A stretch of 64,000 bases of DNA from G963691885 sp963691885 (GTDB lineage: Bacteria; Pseudomonadota; Alphaproteobacteria; UBA8366; Aestuariispiraceae). The notes under the pieces are model-generated. The model ran no database searches. It saw nothing but the letters and a program-made list of their open reading frames with translations, and had not been told where the DNA came from. The stretch spans positions 3,534,001-3,598,000 of the forward strand of contig OY829843.1 of NCBI GenBank assembly GCA_963691885.1, read 5' to 3'. Numbering within the stretch: the stretch's first letter is position 1; every line of letters begins with the position of its first letter. The translations under genes were made by a program, and so were the position numbers. Positions 18,809 to 27,956 of the stretch are shown here, in pieces.

Positions 18809-18812
18809 CGCG

Positions 18813-20129
18813 TCACCGTTCCGAAAAGGAGTTTTGCAGGGCCAGGTAAACCGGCTTGGTCAGATATTGCAGCAGCGACTGGTCACCGGTTGCGATATCC
18901 ACCTGAATGGCCATGCCGGGCACAATCGGATAGCGAACATTGTTTTCCTCAATGAAATCCTGGGCCAGGGTCAACCGACCCTTGAAATGCTGTTCACCTG
19001 TCTCTGCCTGATAGGTGGTAGGTGAGATCTGATCGAGGGTCGCCTCCAACAGGCCATAGCGGCGCGGATCAAATCCCCCGACAGAAACGCGGGCTTGCTG
19101 TCCTGATGTCAGATAACCGATATCGCTGGGCCGAATGCGGGCTTCCAGAACCAGACTTTCGTCAACCGGAACGATTGTCATCAAGACACCGCCGGGCTGC
19201 ACAACAGCACCCGGTGTGTTCACCGTTGTCTGATGAACGATCCCGCGGACAGGGGACCGCACGGTAAGGCGTGCGACCCGGTCTTCCAGGCGGTTTAGGT
19301 TTTCGCGTACTTCACCCAGTTCCGTCAGAACCTCGGTCAATTCCGACATAGCGGCACCACGCTCGGTCAATTCCAGCTCGCTGATCTGACTGCGTGTTTC
19401 TTCGACGGAGACGCGGGCTTGCTCAGCGGATACACGCGCATCGCTGACAGAGCCTGAAACGCGGGCCAGTTCAATTTGCGCCTTTAGCAGCTCAATGCGA
19501 TTACCATAACCGGATTTGAACAATTGTTCGCGCATGCCGGCGGTTTCATTGATGAGCTTTGCCTGACCCTGGAGGCTGCGGGCCTGTTGTTGAAAGATAT
19601 TGACGGTTTTTTGCTTCTGCTCAATCTGAGCGGTGAGAACAGCCTTCTTTCCTTCAATCCGCTCTTTGAAAGCGGTCAGGTGCAAATAGGCTTCCTCGGT
19701 CAGTTCTGGGTAATCCTGCTCAAATTCGGCGAGGTTCAACTCTGTTCCGTTGATCGCCGCCCGCAACCGCCTTTCCCGAATGGTCAGTGCCGCCTCACGC
19801 ACCCGTACCTGATCCGGCTCTGCCTGACGCAGGGTGGGATCAAAATTGACCAGCAATTGTCCTTGATCGACCAGGTCGCCATCGCGCACCGCCAGCTCCC
19901 GCACAATGCCGCCTTCAAGGTGCTGGACCACGCGCTCGGCGCCGCTGGGTACGACCTCTCCCTGCGCGCTGGCGACAGAGGTCAGCTTGATCATATGTGA
20001 CCAATATCCCCCACTAATCAGCAGGGCGATCGCCAAAATGGCCGAGAGTGCCGCAAAGCGCGAAGGAACAACCTGCTCAAGGGCTTCTTCACGGGTCAGA
20101 TAAGCAAGATCCTTGTAGTGCTTTACCAT
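18813..20129 (-). CDS. Type I secretion membrane-fusion protein, HlyD family
   Basis: A 438-residue periplasmic adaptor. The N-terminal cytoplasmic part is followed by one TM helix (about residues 26-45), then ASAQGEVVPSGAERVVQHLEGGIV, the beginning of the lipoyl/beta-barrel domain. Residues about 90-290 are predicted long coiled coil. The C-terminal hallmark VRSPVRGIVHQTTVNTPGAVVQPGGVLMTIVP is followed by the barrel and a membrane-proximal end. It lies 2 nt after the upstream ABC gene, so the order is ABC-ABC-HlyD. It would bridge the ABC pair to an outer-membrane TolC-type channel, which is not encoded in this window. Confidence 0.93.
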   Translation of the reverse strand: MVKHYKDLAYLTREEALEQVVPSRFAALSAILAIALLISGGYWSHMIKLTSVASAQGEVVPSGAERVVQHLEGGIVRELAVRDGDLVDQGQLLVNFDPTLRQAEPDQVRVREAALTIRERRLRAAINGTELNLAEFEQDYPELTEEAYLHLTAFKERIEGKKAVLTAQIEQKQKTVNIFQQQARSLQGQAKLINETAGMREQLFKSGYGNRIELLKAQIELARVSGSVSDARVSAEQARVSVEETRSQISELELTERGAAMSELTEVLTELGEVRENLNRLEDRVARLTVRSPVRGIVHQTTVNTPGAVVQPGGVLMTIVPVDESLVLEARIRPSDIGYLTSGQQARVSVGGFDPRRYGLLEATLDQISPTTYQAETGEQHFKGRLTLAQDFIEENNVRYPIVPGMAIQVDIATGDQSLLQYLTKPVYLALQNSFSER

Positions 20130-20131
20130 GG

Positions 20132-22357
20132 TCAGCGTAACTCCTTCTGACGAGGTTCGGACTGTTGCGCCTCAAGATGCCGTTGATAACGTTCGGCATT
20201 GCGCTTCAAGAGCCATTCAACAACCGGTTCCACAGAGTCCAACATGACCTGTTGGCCATTGTCCAGAACCAGAACGCGATCACAAAGTCGCATGTGCAAC
20301 GGACGTTGCGTAATCATGATAACGGTGCTGCGTTCACGCAGATATTCAAGCGCTCGCAAGAAAGCCCGTGCATCCTCTTCATCAAGCGCCGCCGAGGGTT
20401 CGTCGAGCACATACACCGGACACTCCTTGAGAAATGCCCGCGCGAGGGAAATCTGTCGAACGAAGCTTTGCGGGGCACCACTTTCCATGCCGTCACGGAA
20501 CTCGGTTTCAAACCCTTGGGGCAGGGCCTCAATCTTGTGCAGGATGCCCGCCATACGACAGGCGTGACGCAGGCGTTCTTCCGACGCTGCCGGGTCGGAC
20601 ATCAGAATGTTTTCCCGTATCGTGCCCGGGAACGTGTGGTTTTCCTGAGGGACATACCCGACGGTTTGTCGCAAAGTGATTGGCAGCAACTGGCGAATGT
20701 CCACGCCATCCATCATGATGGAGCCTGCCTGTGGTTCGTAGAGACCAATCGCAAGCTTTGCCAGGGTGGATTTGCCGCTACCGCTTTCACCAACAACGCC
20801 AATCAACTCGCCCGGCTTGATGTCCAGCGCCACGCCCAGAAGCGCGGGGTTCGCATCTCGGCTGTACCGCATGCTGATCCTGTTGAGTGTCAGATGTCCG
20901 CGAAAAGTCAGCGGTACGGAAGGTCCGTCGCCCGGTTCCTGTTCCCGGCGATAGCCGATCAAATCCGTGAATTGCCGAATGCTCTGTTTCAGTTGTTCAA
21001 CGCGGTTTGCCAACGAGAAAATAGTCTGAATTGGGGCCAGAACCCGCCAGACCAGCATCATTGTCGCAATCAGCGCCCCCATGGACATGGATCCGGCAAT
21101 CACCTGACCCACGCCGAAGCCCAAAGTTGCAACGCCTGATCCAAACATCATCGCCTGGGCAACAGAATTGGCGGTGCCGCTTAACTTGTTAACGGCGTAG
21201 TTCTCCCAAGTGGCGTCAGCCGACAAGTTGCGGAAGCGACTCTTCCAAAGGCGTTCGCCATTCTGCTCTTTCAGCGACCGCATGGACCAGACGAGCTCAA
21301 CCAGAAAGCCGTAACGGGCGGAACGCGCTTTTCCGGCCTCGCCTGTGCGGCGGCGGATTTCAGGTAACACTAGGCTGCCAAATATAAAGTACAATCCCAT
21401 CAAGACGACAGGAACCAGCACCAGGGGCCCCGCGATTATGAAAATGATCACCATAAACAACAGGGTAAAGGGCAGATCGAGGATTAAGGCGGCAATCGGT
21501 CCTGAGAAAATTTCCCGGAAGGAATCAAATTCCCGGATACGGGCCATTTGGCCACTTACCGGTGCCCGCTCGGTAAACAGAGGTGGCAGATGCAGGACCT
21601 GTTCGAATACCCGACTGGCAATCTGGTAATCCAGTTTTGCGCCAACATAGGCAAGACTGTGCGCCCTCAGGGCCCGGAGCACAATTTCCAGCACGGCGGC
21701 CGCGACGACACCGATCAAGAGCGATTGCAGCAGGTCCGAGCTTTCTTTCGCAATCACCTGATCATAGACCATCATGATCGCCAATGGGCCAACCAGTGAC
21801 AGAAGATTGATCATGAAGGCTGAGAGAATTGCGGAATTCAGGATCGGTCGGAATTCCGAGAACACGCTTCTGACCCATGCCCGCGCGGCGGCCTGGCCGA
21901 CCGCTGTTTTCCGGTCTTGTTCTTCTGCAACAAAGACCTGCCCGCGAGGAAGGCGTTTGATCGTATCTGTCTCATCCCAGGATTTTCCGGTCATCACCAG
22001 ATAACCCGCCGCGGACTTTCCAAGCGCGATTGTAATCTTGCCACTCGGTGAAATTACGGCGCAGGGATAGGCGGAAGGGGGTAGGCGACGGCGTTTCACC
22101 GGGATTGTGATCAGGCCCAGTCTGGCCCAGCTGTCCCGGATGTCGTTTGATGAAAATGTACCCTGTCTGGCTGGCAGGGCTTCAAGCAGGTCTCTACTCG
22201 ATCCGACATAGCCAATTGCCTTGAGCAGTCCGTAATAGCTGTGAAGACCATTGCCCAGCGCAAGTTCGTCCCCAAACCGGTTGGTCAAGGCTTGGGTCCA
22301 ACCGACATGCATTGTGTCCGGCAGCAACGTGTCCTGATATAGCGTTGTATCAGTCAC
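20132..22357 (-). CDS. Type I secretion ABC transporter with C39-like N-domain
   Basis: 741 residues: a C39-peptidase-like domain without visible catalytic Cys/His (about 1-140), a six-helix membrane domain (about 165-455) and an ATPase domain (about 485-725). Walker A GESGSGKST (523-531), Q-loop PQENHTF and Walker B VLDEPSAALD with catalytic Glu653 are intact. The signature reads SGAPQ (626-630) instead of LSGGQ, and the H-loop histidine is Gln684 (MITQRP). C39-like domains of this kind bind RTX substrates without cutting them. Its start overlaps the upstream ABC gene by 8 nt. It probably pairs with that protein to export the divergently encoded RTX protein. Confidence 0.9.
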   Translation of the reverse strand: MTDTTLYQDTLLPDTMHVGWTQALTNRFGDELALGNGLHSYYGLLKAIGYVGSSRDLLEALPARQGTFSSNDIRDSWARLGLITIPVKRRRLPPSAYPCAVISPSGKITIALGKSAAGYLVMTGKSWDETDTIKRLPRGQVFVAEEQDRKTAVGQAAARAWVRSVFSEFRPILNSAILSAFMINLLSLVGPLAIMMVYDQVIAKESSDLLQSLLIGVVAAAVLEIVLRALRAHSLAYVGAKLDYQIASRVFEQVLHLPPLFTERAPVSGQMARIREFDSFREIFSGPIAALILDLPFTLLFMVIIFIIAGPLVLVPVVLMGLYFIFGSLVLPEIRRRTGEAGKARSARYGFLVELVWSMRSLKEQNGERLWKSRFRNLSADATWENYAVNKLSGTANSVAQAMMFGSGVATLGFGVGQVIAGSMSMGALIATMMLVWRVLAPIQTIFSLANRVEQLKQSIRQFTDLIGYRREQEPGDGPSVPLTFRGHLTLNRISMRYSRDANPALLGVALDIKPGELIGVVGESGSGKSTLAKLAIGLYEPQAGSIMMDGVDIRQLLPITLRQTVGYVPQENHTFPGTIRENILMSDPAASEERLRHACRMAGILHKIEALPQGFETEFRDGMESGAPQSFVRQISLARAFLKECPVYVLDEPSAALDEEDARAFLRALEYLRERSTVIMITQRPLHMRLCDRVLVLDNGQQVMLDSVEPVVEWLLKRNAERYQRHLEAQQSEPRQKELR

Positions 22358-24134
22358 TGCCAGTCACCAATTTGGTTTTTGCCGAACTCAACGTCGGGCG
22401 CTTGATCACGCTTTCCAGTGGCACGGCTTTAACAATGCCTTTGTCGACTTTCAAAATTGTATCGGCCAGCCGCAAAATAGAGGGCCTGCTGGTTGTCAGA
22501 ACAATCGTGCAATCGCCCTTTAGCGCCACCAGCAGTTTTTGGAAGCGTTGGTCTGTCGCGAGATCAAACGCAGAGTTTGCGTCGTCCAGCAGAAGCAGTT
22601 TTGGTTTCCGGGCAAGGGCGCGAACAAGAGAAATCTGTTGACGGACGCTGCCTGCAAGCGTGTCAGAGGCTGTGTCTCCAACACGGGTTTCAAGCCCTTG
22701 CGGAAGATGTGCAAGCACCTTGTCGAGGCCCAGATCAGCGGCGTACGAGAGTGCCAGGGCCAGCGTCTTTCGATCGCCGTATTGGGAAAGGTTGTCCCGA
22801 ATGGTTCCTTTGGCCAACAGGGCCTCTTGGCGGACATATCCGATGCTGGCCCTTGAGGCGATGAAGTCGACATACTTTCCGTCAAGGCGGCTGAAGGTGA
22901 TTTTGCCCTCATCGGCTGGCAGGAAGCCGGCGAGCAAGTCCAGCAGCGTTAATTTGCCGCCGCCTTCGGGACCCGTGAGCGCGGTCAGCGAGCCCTCTTG
23001 CAACGTCAAGGAAACGTTGGAAAGAGACGGGAATTCGGGGAAGCCACGGTGAACGGTTACGTTGTCCAGTTCTATCGGCGCGACCTTCGAAATCTTGTTG
23101 GGGCCGCTTTCGAGCCGATCGTTTTCCTGGGTAAGATCCATCAGGTCGTTAAGACGTTCCCGGGCCAGTTTGAGGTTTCGCGACTGCACCCACAGGCCGA
23201 TCATCCGCATGATCGGTTGAATGGCGCGCCCGGCCAGCAGAATGCTTGCCACCAATGCACCGCTTGTCAGATCACCATCAACGACAAGTACGGCACCGAT
23301 GATCGCCGTCCCGACCATCGCGATATTGCTGAAGGTAAGTGTCAGAGCCTGTCCGATTGATGAAAGATAGGCGACGCGCTCCACCGCTTGCGCGAGGGGG
23401 GCGAGGATCGCCTGATAGTTGCGGATGAACTGGGCTTCGAGACCAAGGCCTTTAACCGCATGGATACCGCTCAATACGTGAAACAGGAAACTGTAGCGCT
23501 GATCATCCAGAAAGGCCCTTTGCCGGATCGCATGGTCCAGTTTCATTCCCAGAACAACGGCAAAAGCAAAGGCAATTGCGGCCACTGCAAGCGGGGCAAG
23601 GGCCAGATTGCCGCCGATCAGCGCGATCAAACCAATAAAGAGGATCGCGAAGGGCAGTTCCGAGAAGGTGATCAGACCGCCACCGGAATGAAAATCGCGC
23701 ACGGCCTCGATCGCTGCCAGACGATCCAGATGTACACTCGCGGGTGAGCGTTCGAAGGCATTGATGTCCGACATCAGCAGGCGGTCAACGGCGCGACGAC
23801 CGGCGCCGTGTTCGAAACGCGCGGCAGACCAGTTAACGATATAGTTCCGCACCAGACGCAACAGCAGATCAATGATCATAACGACCCCGATACCAAGCAT
23901 CAGGAGGCCGAATGTATCCATCGAAGATTCCGGTATGATCCGGTCATAAATCTGCAGAATTACGAGGGGTAAGGCCAGTGTCAGAAGGTTCAAACCGAAT
24001 GACACAGCCAGAACATCAAGGCGCGCAAAGGCCGTTCGCCACGCAGAGCGCAAGAACGGTTGGACGTCAATCGGTTCACTATTCACAGTTCGTATCCATG
24101 CCATGGCCAGACGATGTGCTACCGTCCATGACAA
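22350..24134 (-). CDS. Second type I secretion ABC transporter subunit with degenerate ATPase
   Basis: Up to 594 residues with no peptidase-like domain: membrane domain about 40-330 and ATPase about 350-585. The ATPase is eroded throughout. Walker A is GPEGGGKLT (388-396), with Leu395 where Ser/Thr is expected. The signature is LAGSV (493-497). Walker B is LLLLDDANSAFD, with Asp518 for the catalytic Glu. The H-loop histidine is Ser549 (TTSRPS). The start is unclear: TTG 24134, ATG 24104 or a GTG nearby, none with a clear ribosome site. It overlaps the 741-residue ABC gene and is the first gene of the secretion operon, divergent from the RTX gene. Inferred role: the non-catalytic half of a heterodimer. 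Confidence 0.87.
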   Translation of the reverse strand: MSWTVAHRLAMAWIRTVNSEPIDVQPFLRSAWRTAFARLDVLAVSFGLNLLTLALPLVILQIYDRIIPESSMDTFGLLMLGIGVVMIIDLLLRLVRNYIVNWSAARFEHGAGRRAVDRLLMSDINAFERSPASVHLDRLAAIEAVRDFHSGGGLITFSELPFAILFIGLIALIGGNLALAPLAVAAIAFAFAVVLGMKLDHAIRQRAFLDDQRYSFLFHVLSGIHAVKGLGLEAQFIRNYQAILAPLAQAVERVAYLSSIGQALTLTFSNIAMVGTAIIGAVLVVDGDLTSGALVASILLAGRAIQPIMRMIGLWVQSRNLKLARERLNDLMDLTQENDRLESGPNKISKVAPIELDNVTVHRGFPEFPSLSNVSLTLQEGSLTALTGPEGGGKLTLLDLLAGFLPADEGKITFSRLDGKYVDFIASRASIGYVRQEALLAKGTIRDNLSQYGDRKTLALALSYAADLGLDKVLAHLPQGLETRVGDTASDTLAGSVRQQISLVRALARKPKLLLLDDANSAFDLATDQRFQKLLVALKGDCTIVLTTSRPSILRLADTILKVDKGIVKAVPLESVIKRPTLSSAKTKLVTGSD

Positions 24135-24301
24135 AACTGTTCGAAGTACCGCACTTATTCAGATACTATCGTTATATAAGGCTCTAGTGTGATGAAAGTT
24201 ACATTAAACTGAATTTTTTTTAGATATTATGACAAAATTAAATAGAATTTTATCTATCTCGGTCGATATAGATAGTGAGCTGGTCTGAAAGGTGAATAAA
24301 C
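24135..24301. promoter_or_regulatory. AT-rich divergent promoter region of secretion operon and RTX gene
   Basis: 167 bp of markedly AT-rich sequence between two divergent genes, including a T8 run near 24214-24221 and TATTAT at 24225-24230, which could serve as a -10 element for the RTX gene without a convincing -35. An inverted repeat CTATCT (24254-24259) / AGATAG (24270-24275) with 10-nt spacing lies 26 nt upstream of the RTX start and may be an operator. No promoter can be assigned with certainty. Confidence 0.4.
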
Positions 24302-27300
24302 ATGGCGTCTACGGCTGCTGATATCGCGCGTATCGAATTGTTCGAACTGGATCCCGGACAGGATCAGGGTTTGGGCAATGAGGACCCGTCGCTCCTGCCC
24401 CTTCTGGAAGTGACGGAGATTGCCGATGTCACCGTCCAGAATATGCATGGCGGCAGCGAAGATACCCGCGATATTTCGGACAGTGCTGCTGGCGCAGACG
24501 TCGGTGAACTCGACATCGATGATGCGGGGTTGGAGCAACGCTTTACCCTCAATCTTGACCAGGTTCCGGGGTTCGATCCGGATGCGTCGACCGATGAAGG
24601 TGTTCTCCTGCGCCTCGACCTTTCTCAGATTGCGGCAGAGATCCCGGATGGCAGTGGCCTCACCCTGCGTCTGACGACAGGAGAGGGCGGGGTTGGCGAG
24701 AGTGTCCAGCTCTCTCTTGAAGATATCGACCCCGGCAATTTGGTCGTACAATTGCCGCCCGGCTCTCTTGATACTGATGGTGTCGTTCAGATCGAAGGCA
24801 GTATCGCGCCATTTGTGCCAGTAGGTGATGCAGAGGTTGAGCCGTCTGTGTCCGCTGCGGTCGCGGAAGAGGGTGACGGGGCAGGTGCTGGTGAGGGCGC
24901 TGATGACGGTGTTGATGACGCGCCGGAGACGCCCGAGGAAGAAGCAGCACCTACAGACACCACCGCGTCGGACCCCTTGCTGACAGTTGAAGACGTCAAC
25001 GGCGCCGAAGACGGGACGATTTCTCTGAAAATCAGTTCCAGTCTCACTGATACAGATGGTTCAGAAACCCTCAGTCTAGAAATTTCCGGTATACCTGCAG
25101 GTGCCGTTTTACGCAGTGGTGGAAATATCATTGAGGTCACCGGCGGTGCCGCGACGCTGACGCAGGAACAGTTGTCCAACCTGACGCTGACACCGCCTGA
25201 AAACAGTTCCGGTAGTTTCGATCTGTCGGTGACGGCAACCGGTGTTGAAACATCCACCGGCGATACCGCGTCCGTCACTGACAGTTTCAGCGTCGATGTC
25301 AGCGCAGTCGCTGATACGCCAACTTTGGCGGCACAAGACGTTTCGGGCGATGAAGATACAGCGATCCAACTGGATATCGCGGCCTCTCTTACCGATCTGG
25401 ATGGTTCGGAAACCCTGGCGATAGAACTGTCGAATATTCCCGATGGCGCGGTTCTTTCCGCCGGCGGTACGCCGATCACGATCAATGCGGGTACTGCCCA
25501 GTTAACCCAGGATTAACTGGGTGATCTGACCCTTACACCGCCCGCCGGTTTCTTTGGCCAAATTGATCTTGGTGTCAGTGCGACCGCAACAGATGGCACA
25601 AGCGTGGCGACCTCGACACCGGTTGATTTCTCGGTTCAGGTTGCGGATGTCATTGACCGCACGACCATCACCGGAACCCGCAATCAGGACAATTTGCGGG
25701 GCACATCCGAGGATGAAGAGATCCTTGGGCTTAACAATCGGGACACAATCCGTGGTGAAGGGGGGGATGACCTCCTCGATGGCGGCGGCGGCGACGATGA
25801 CCTTCGCGGTGGAACGGGGAATGACACACTGATTGGGGGGCAGGGTACGGACCGTCTCTCCGGTGGTTCCGGCAATGACATATTCGTTCTCGACGGCAAT
25901 GACGATGCCAATGATCGGCTGTCTGGTGGATCTGGAACGGATCGGATCGTGACGGCAGACGATGGTGACTTCCGTCTCAATTCCTTCGCCGGTAACAACT
26001 CCATCGAGGTGGTCGATGGCGGCGAGACGGAAAGCCGGATTGTTGGATCCAACGGGAATAACACACTCGATTTCCGCAATGCCGAGCTGAACAACATCTC
26101 AGAAATTGATGCGGGTTCCGGCAACGACCGCGTCTTCGGCAGTGATGGTGATGACACGATCAAAGGTGGATCCGGCCGCGATACACTGCGCGGTGAGCGA
26201 GGCGATGACACGCTTGAGGGTGGTCGTGATAATGACGACATTTCCGGGGGTGCCGGGGACGACACACTGATCGGCGGCCAGGGCGTTGACCGGTTGTCCG
26301 GCGGGTCCGGTAACGATACCTTTGTGCTCGACGGGACAGATGACGCCAGTGATCGCCTTTCTGGTGGATCGGGTACGGACCGGATCGTGACGGCGGACGA
26401 TGGTGATTTCCGTCTGAATTCCTTTGCCAGCAATAACTCTGTCGAAGTTGTTGACGGTGGTGAAACGGAAAGCCGTATCGTTGGGTCGAATGGCAACAAT
26501 ACCCTCGATTTCCGGAACGCCAAGCTGAACAACATCTCAGAGATTGATGCGGGTTCCGGCAATGACCGTGTTTTCGGCAGCGATGGCGACGACACGATCA
26601 AGGGTGGCTCCGGTCGTGACTCCCTGCGTGGTGAGCGCGGTGATGACACGCTGGAAGGGGGCCGTGATAACGATGTTCTGGACGGTGGCGCAGGCGACGA
26701 TACGTTGATCGGCGGTCAGGGGACCGATACCCTGCGTGGTGGTTCGGGCAACGATACCTTTGTCCTCGACGGAACAGATGACGCCAGTGATCGCCTCTCT
26801 GGTGGGTCGGGTACGGACCGGATCGTGACGGCAGATGATGGCGATTTCCGTCTCAACTCCTTCGCCAGCAACAACTCTGTTGAAGTCGTTGACGGCGGCA
26901 CCACAGAAAGCCGGATTGTCGGATCGAATAGTGGTAACACGCTGGACTTCCGCAATGCCGAGCTGAACAACATCTCTGAGATTGATGCGGGCTCCGGCAA
27001 TGACCGTGTTTTCGGCAGTGAGGGCGACGACACGATCAAGGGCAGCTCCGGACGGGATACGCTAACCGGTGAGCGTGGCGATGACACCCTGGAAGGGGGC
27101 CGGGACAGCGATGTTCTGGACGGTGGCGCAGGCGCAGATACCCTGATCGGTGGTCAGGGCCGGGATACACTGCGCGGTGGTTCTGGCGATGATACATTTG
27201 TCCTGGATGGGTCAGATGATGCCAGCGACGTTCTGGAGGGCGGCTCTGGTACGGACCGTATCATTGCGGCGGATGATGGTGACATTCAGTTAAACAGTTT

Positions 27301-27883
27301 CAACACCTCGAGCTCCATTGAGACGATTGATGGCGGTGATACCGCAAGCCGAATAGTTGGTTCCAATAGCGGCAATACGCTGGATTTCAGTCAGACAGAT
27401 CTGAACAATATCAGCGAGATTGACGCAGGAGGTGGCAACGACCGGGTCTTCGGAAGTGACGGCGGTGACACGATCAAAGGCGGTTCTGGCCGAGACACAC
27501 TTGAGGGCAATGACGGCGACGACATCCTCGACGGGGGTCGTGACCGCGATGTTCTGGATGGTGGCGACGGTGATGACACGCTGATCGGTGGACAAGGCAA
27601 TGACCAACTGACCGGTGGTGATGGCGATGACCTCTTCGTCTTCGGGCATGGTTCCGGTCGTGACGTGGTTGATGCAGGGCAGGGGTGGATCGATTCCATC
27701 CGGTTGGAAGATGCAGATGGCTCGTCCCTGGATCGCAGCGAATGGTCCGTGGAGCTGGATTCAGGCAGTGTTCTTTCTGAATCCGAAAGTTATCTGGAAC
27801 TCAGCTCCGATTCCTCGGGCAAGATCGTTTTGAATGATGGTTCCGAAATGGTGTTCGATGGCGTAGACCGGATTGAATTTTGA
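24302..27883 (+). pseudogene. RTX (type I secreted) repeat protein, interrupted by in-frame TAA at codon 405
   Basis: ATG at 24302 opens 404 codons, ends at TAA 25514-25516, and continues in the same frame to TGA at 27883 (1,193 residues if read through). Residues 1-200 are acidic with no signal peptide, including a low-complexity EEGDGAGAGEG linker. Residues about 220-430 are two cadherin-like repeats, each with SLTD.DGSETL and LTQ..L..LTLTPP. The stop replaces the glutamine of the second LTQDQL (CAA to TAA). From about residue 460 there are RTX nonapeptide calcium-binding repeats (GGxGxDxLx) in 438-bp units, and a C-terminal secretion-type end (DGSEMVFDGVDRIEF). It would be exported by the adjacent ABC/HlyD system as an adhesin-like or matrix protein. 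In the current sequence only the N-terminal third could be made, without the secretion signal. Confidence 0.85.
25823..27574 (+). repeat. Four tandem 438-bp (146-codon) coding repeats in the RTX gene
   Basis: Units begin at 25823, 26261, 26699 and 27137, each opening with the codons for DTLIGGQG, and a partial fifth starts at 27575. The spacing is exactly 438 bp each time. A unit contains RTX nonapeptides, FVLDGxDDAxD, a non-RTX module (RIVTADDGDFRLNSF, VVDGG.TESRIVGSN, TLDFRNAELNNISEIDAGSG) and a second RTX block. Units 1-3 are very similar at DNA level; unit 4 is more diverged (RIIAADDGDIQLNSF). This suggests recent duplication within the gene and possible copy-number variation. Confidence 0.9.
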
Positions 27884-27956
27884 CATAAGGGATTGCTCTT
27901 ATTCGAGTTTTGGATCATTCAGGTTGTCCGTGTCCTAACAGATCAGGTTTGAATTC

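Noticed and set aside
25684..26649. Long minus-strand open frame of 321 codons opposite the RTX repeats
   Set aside because: Antisense shadow of a repetitive Gly/Asp-rich coding sequence; the product is a Ser/Pro-rich low-complexity string without a ribosome site.
25823..27574. Tandem repeats as a CRISPR array or satellite
   Set aside because: The 438-bp period is a multiple of three, stays in frame and encodes RTX protein; there are no short repeat-spacer units.
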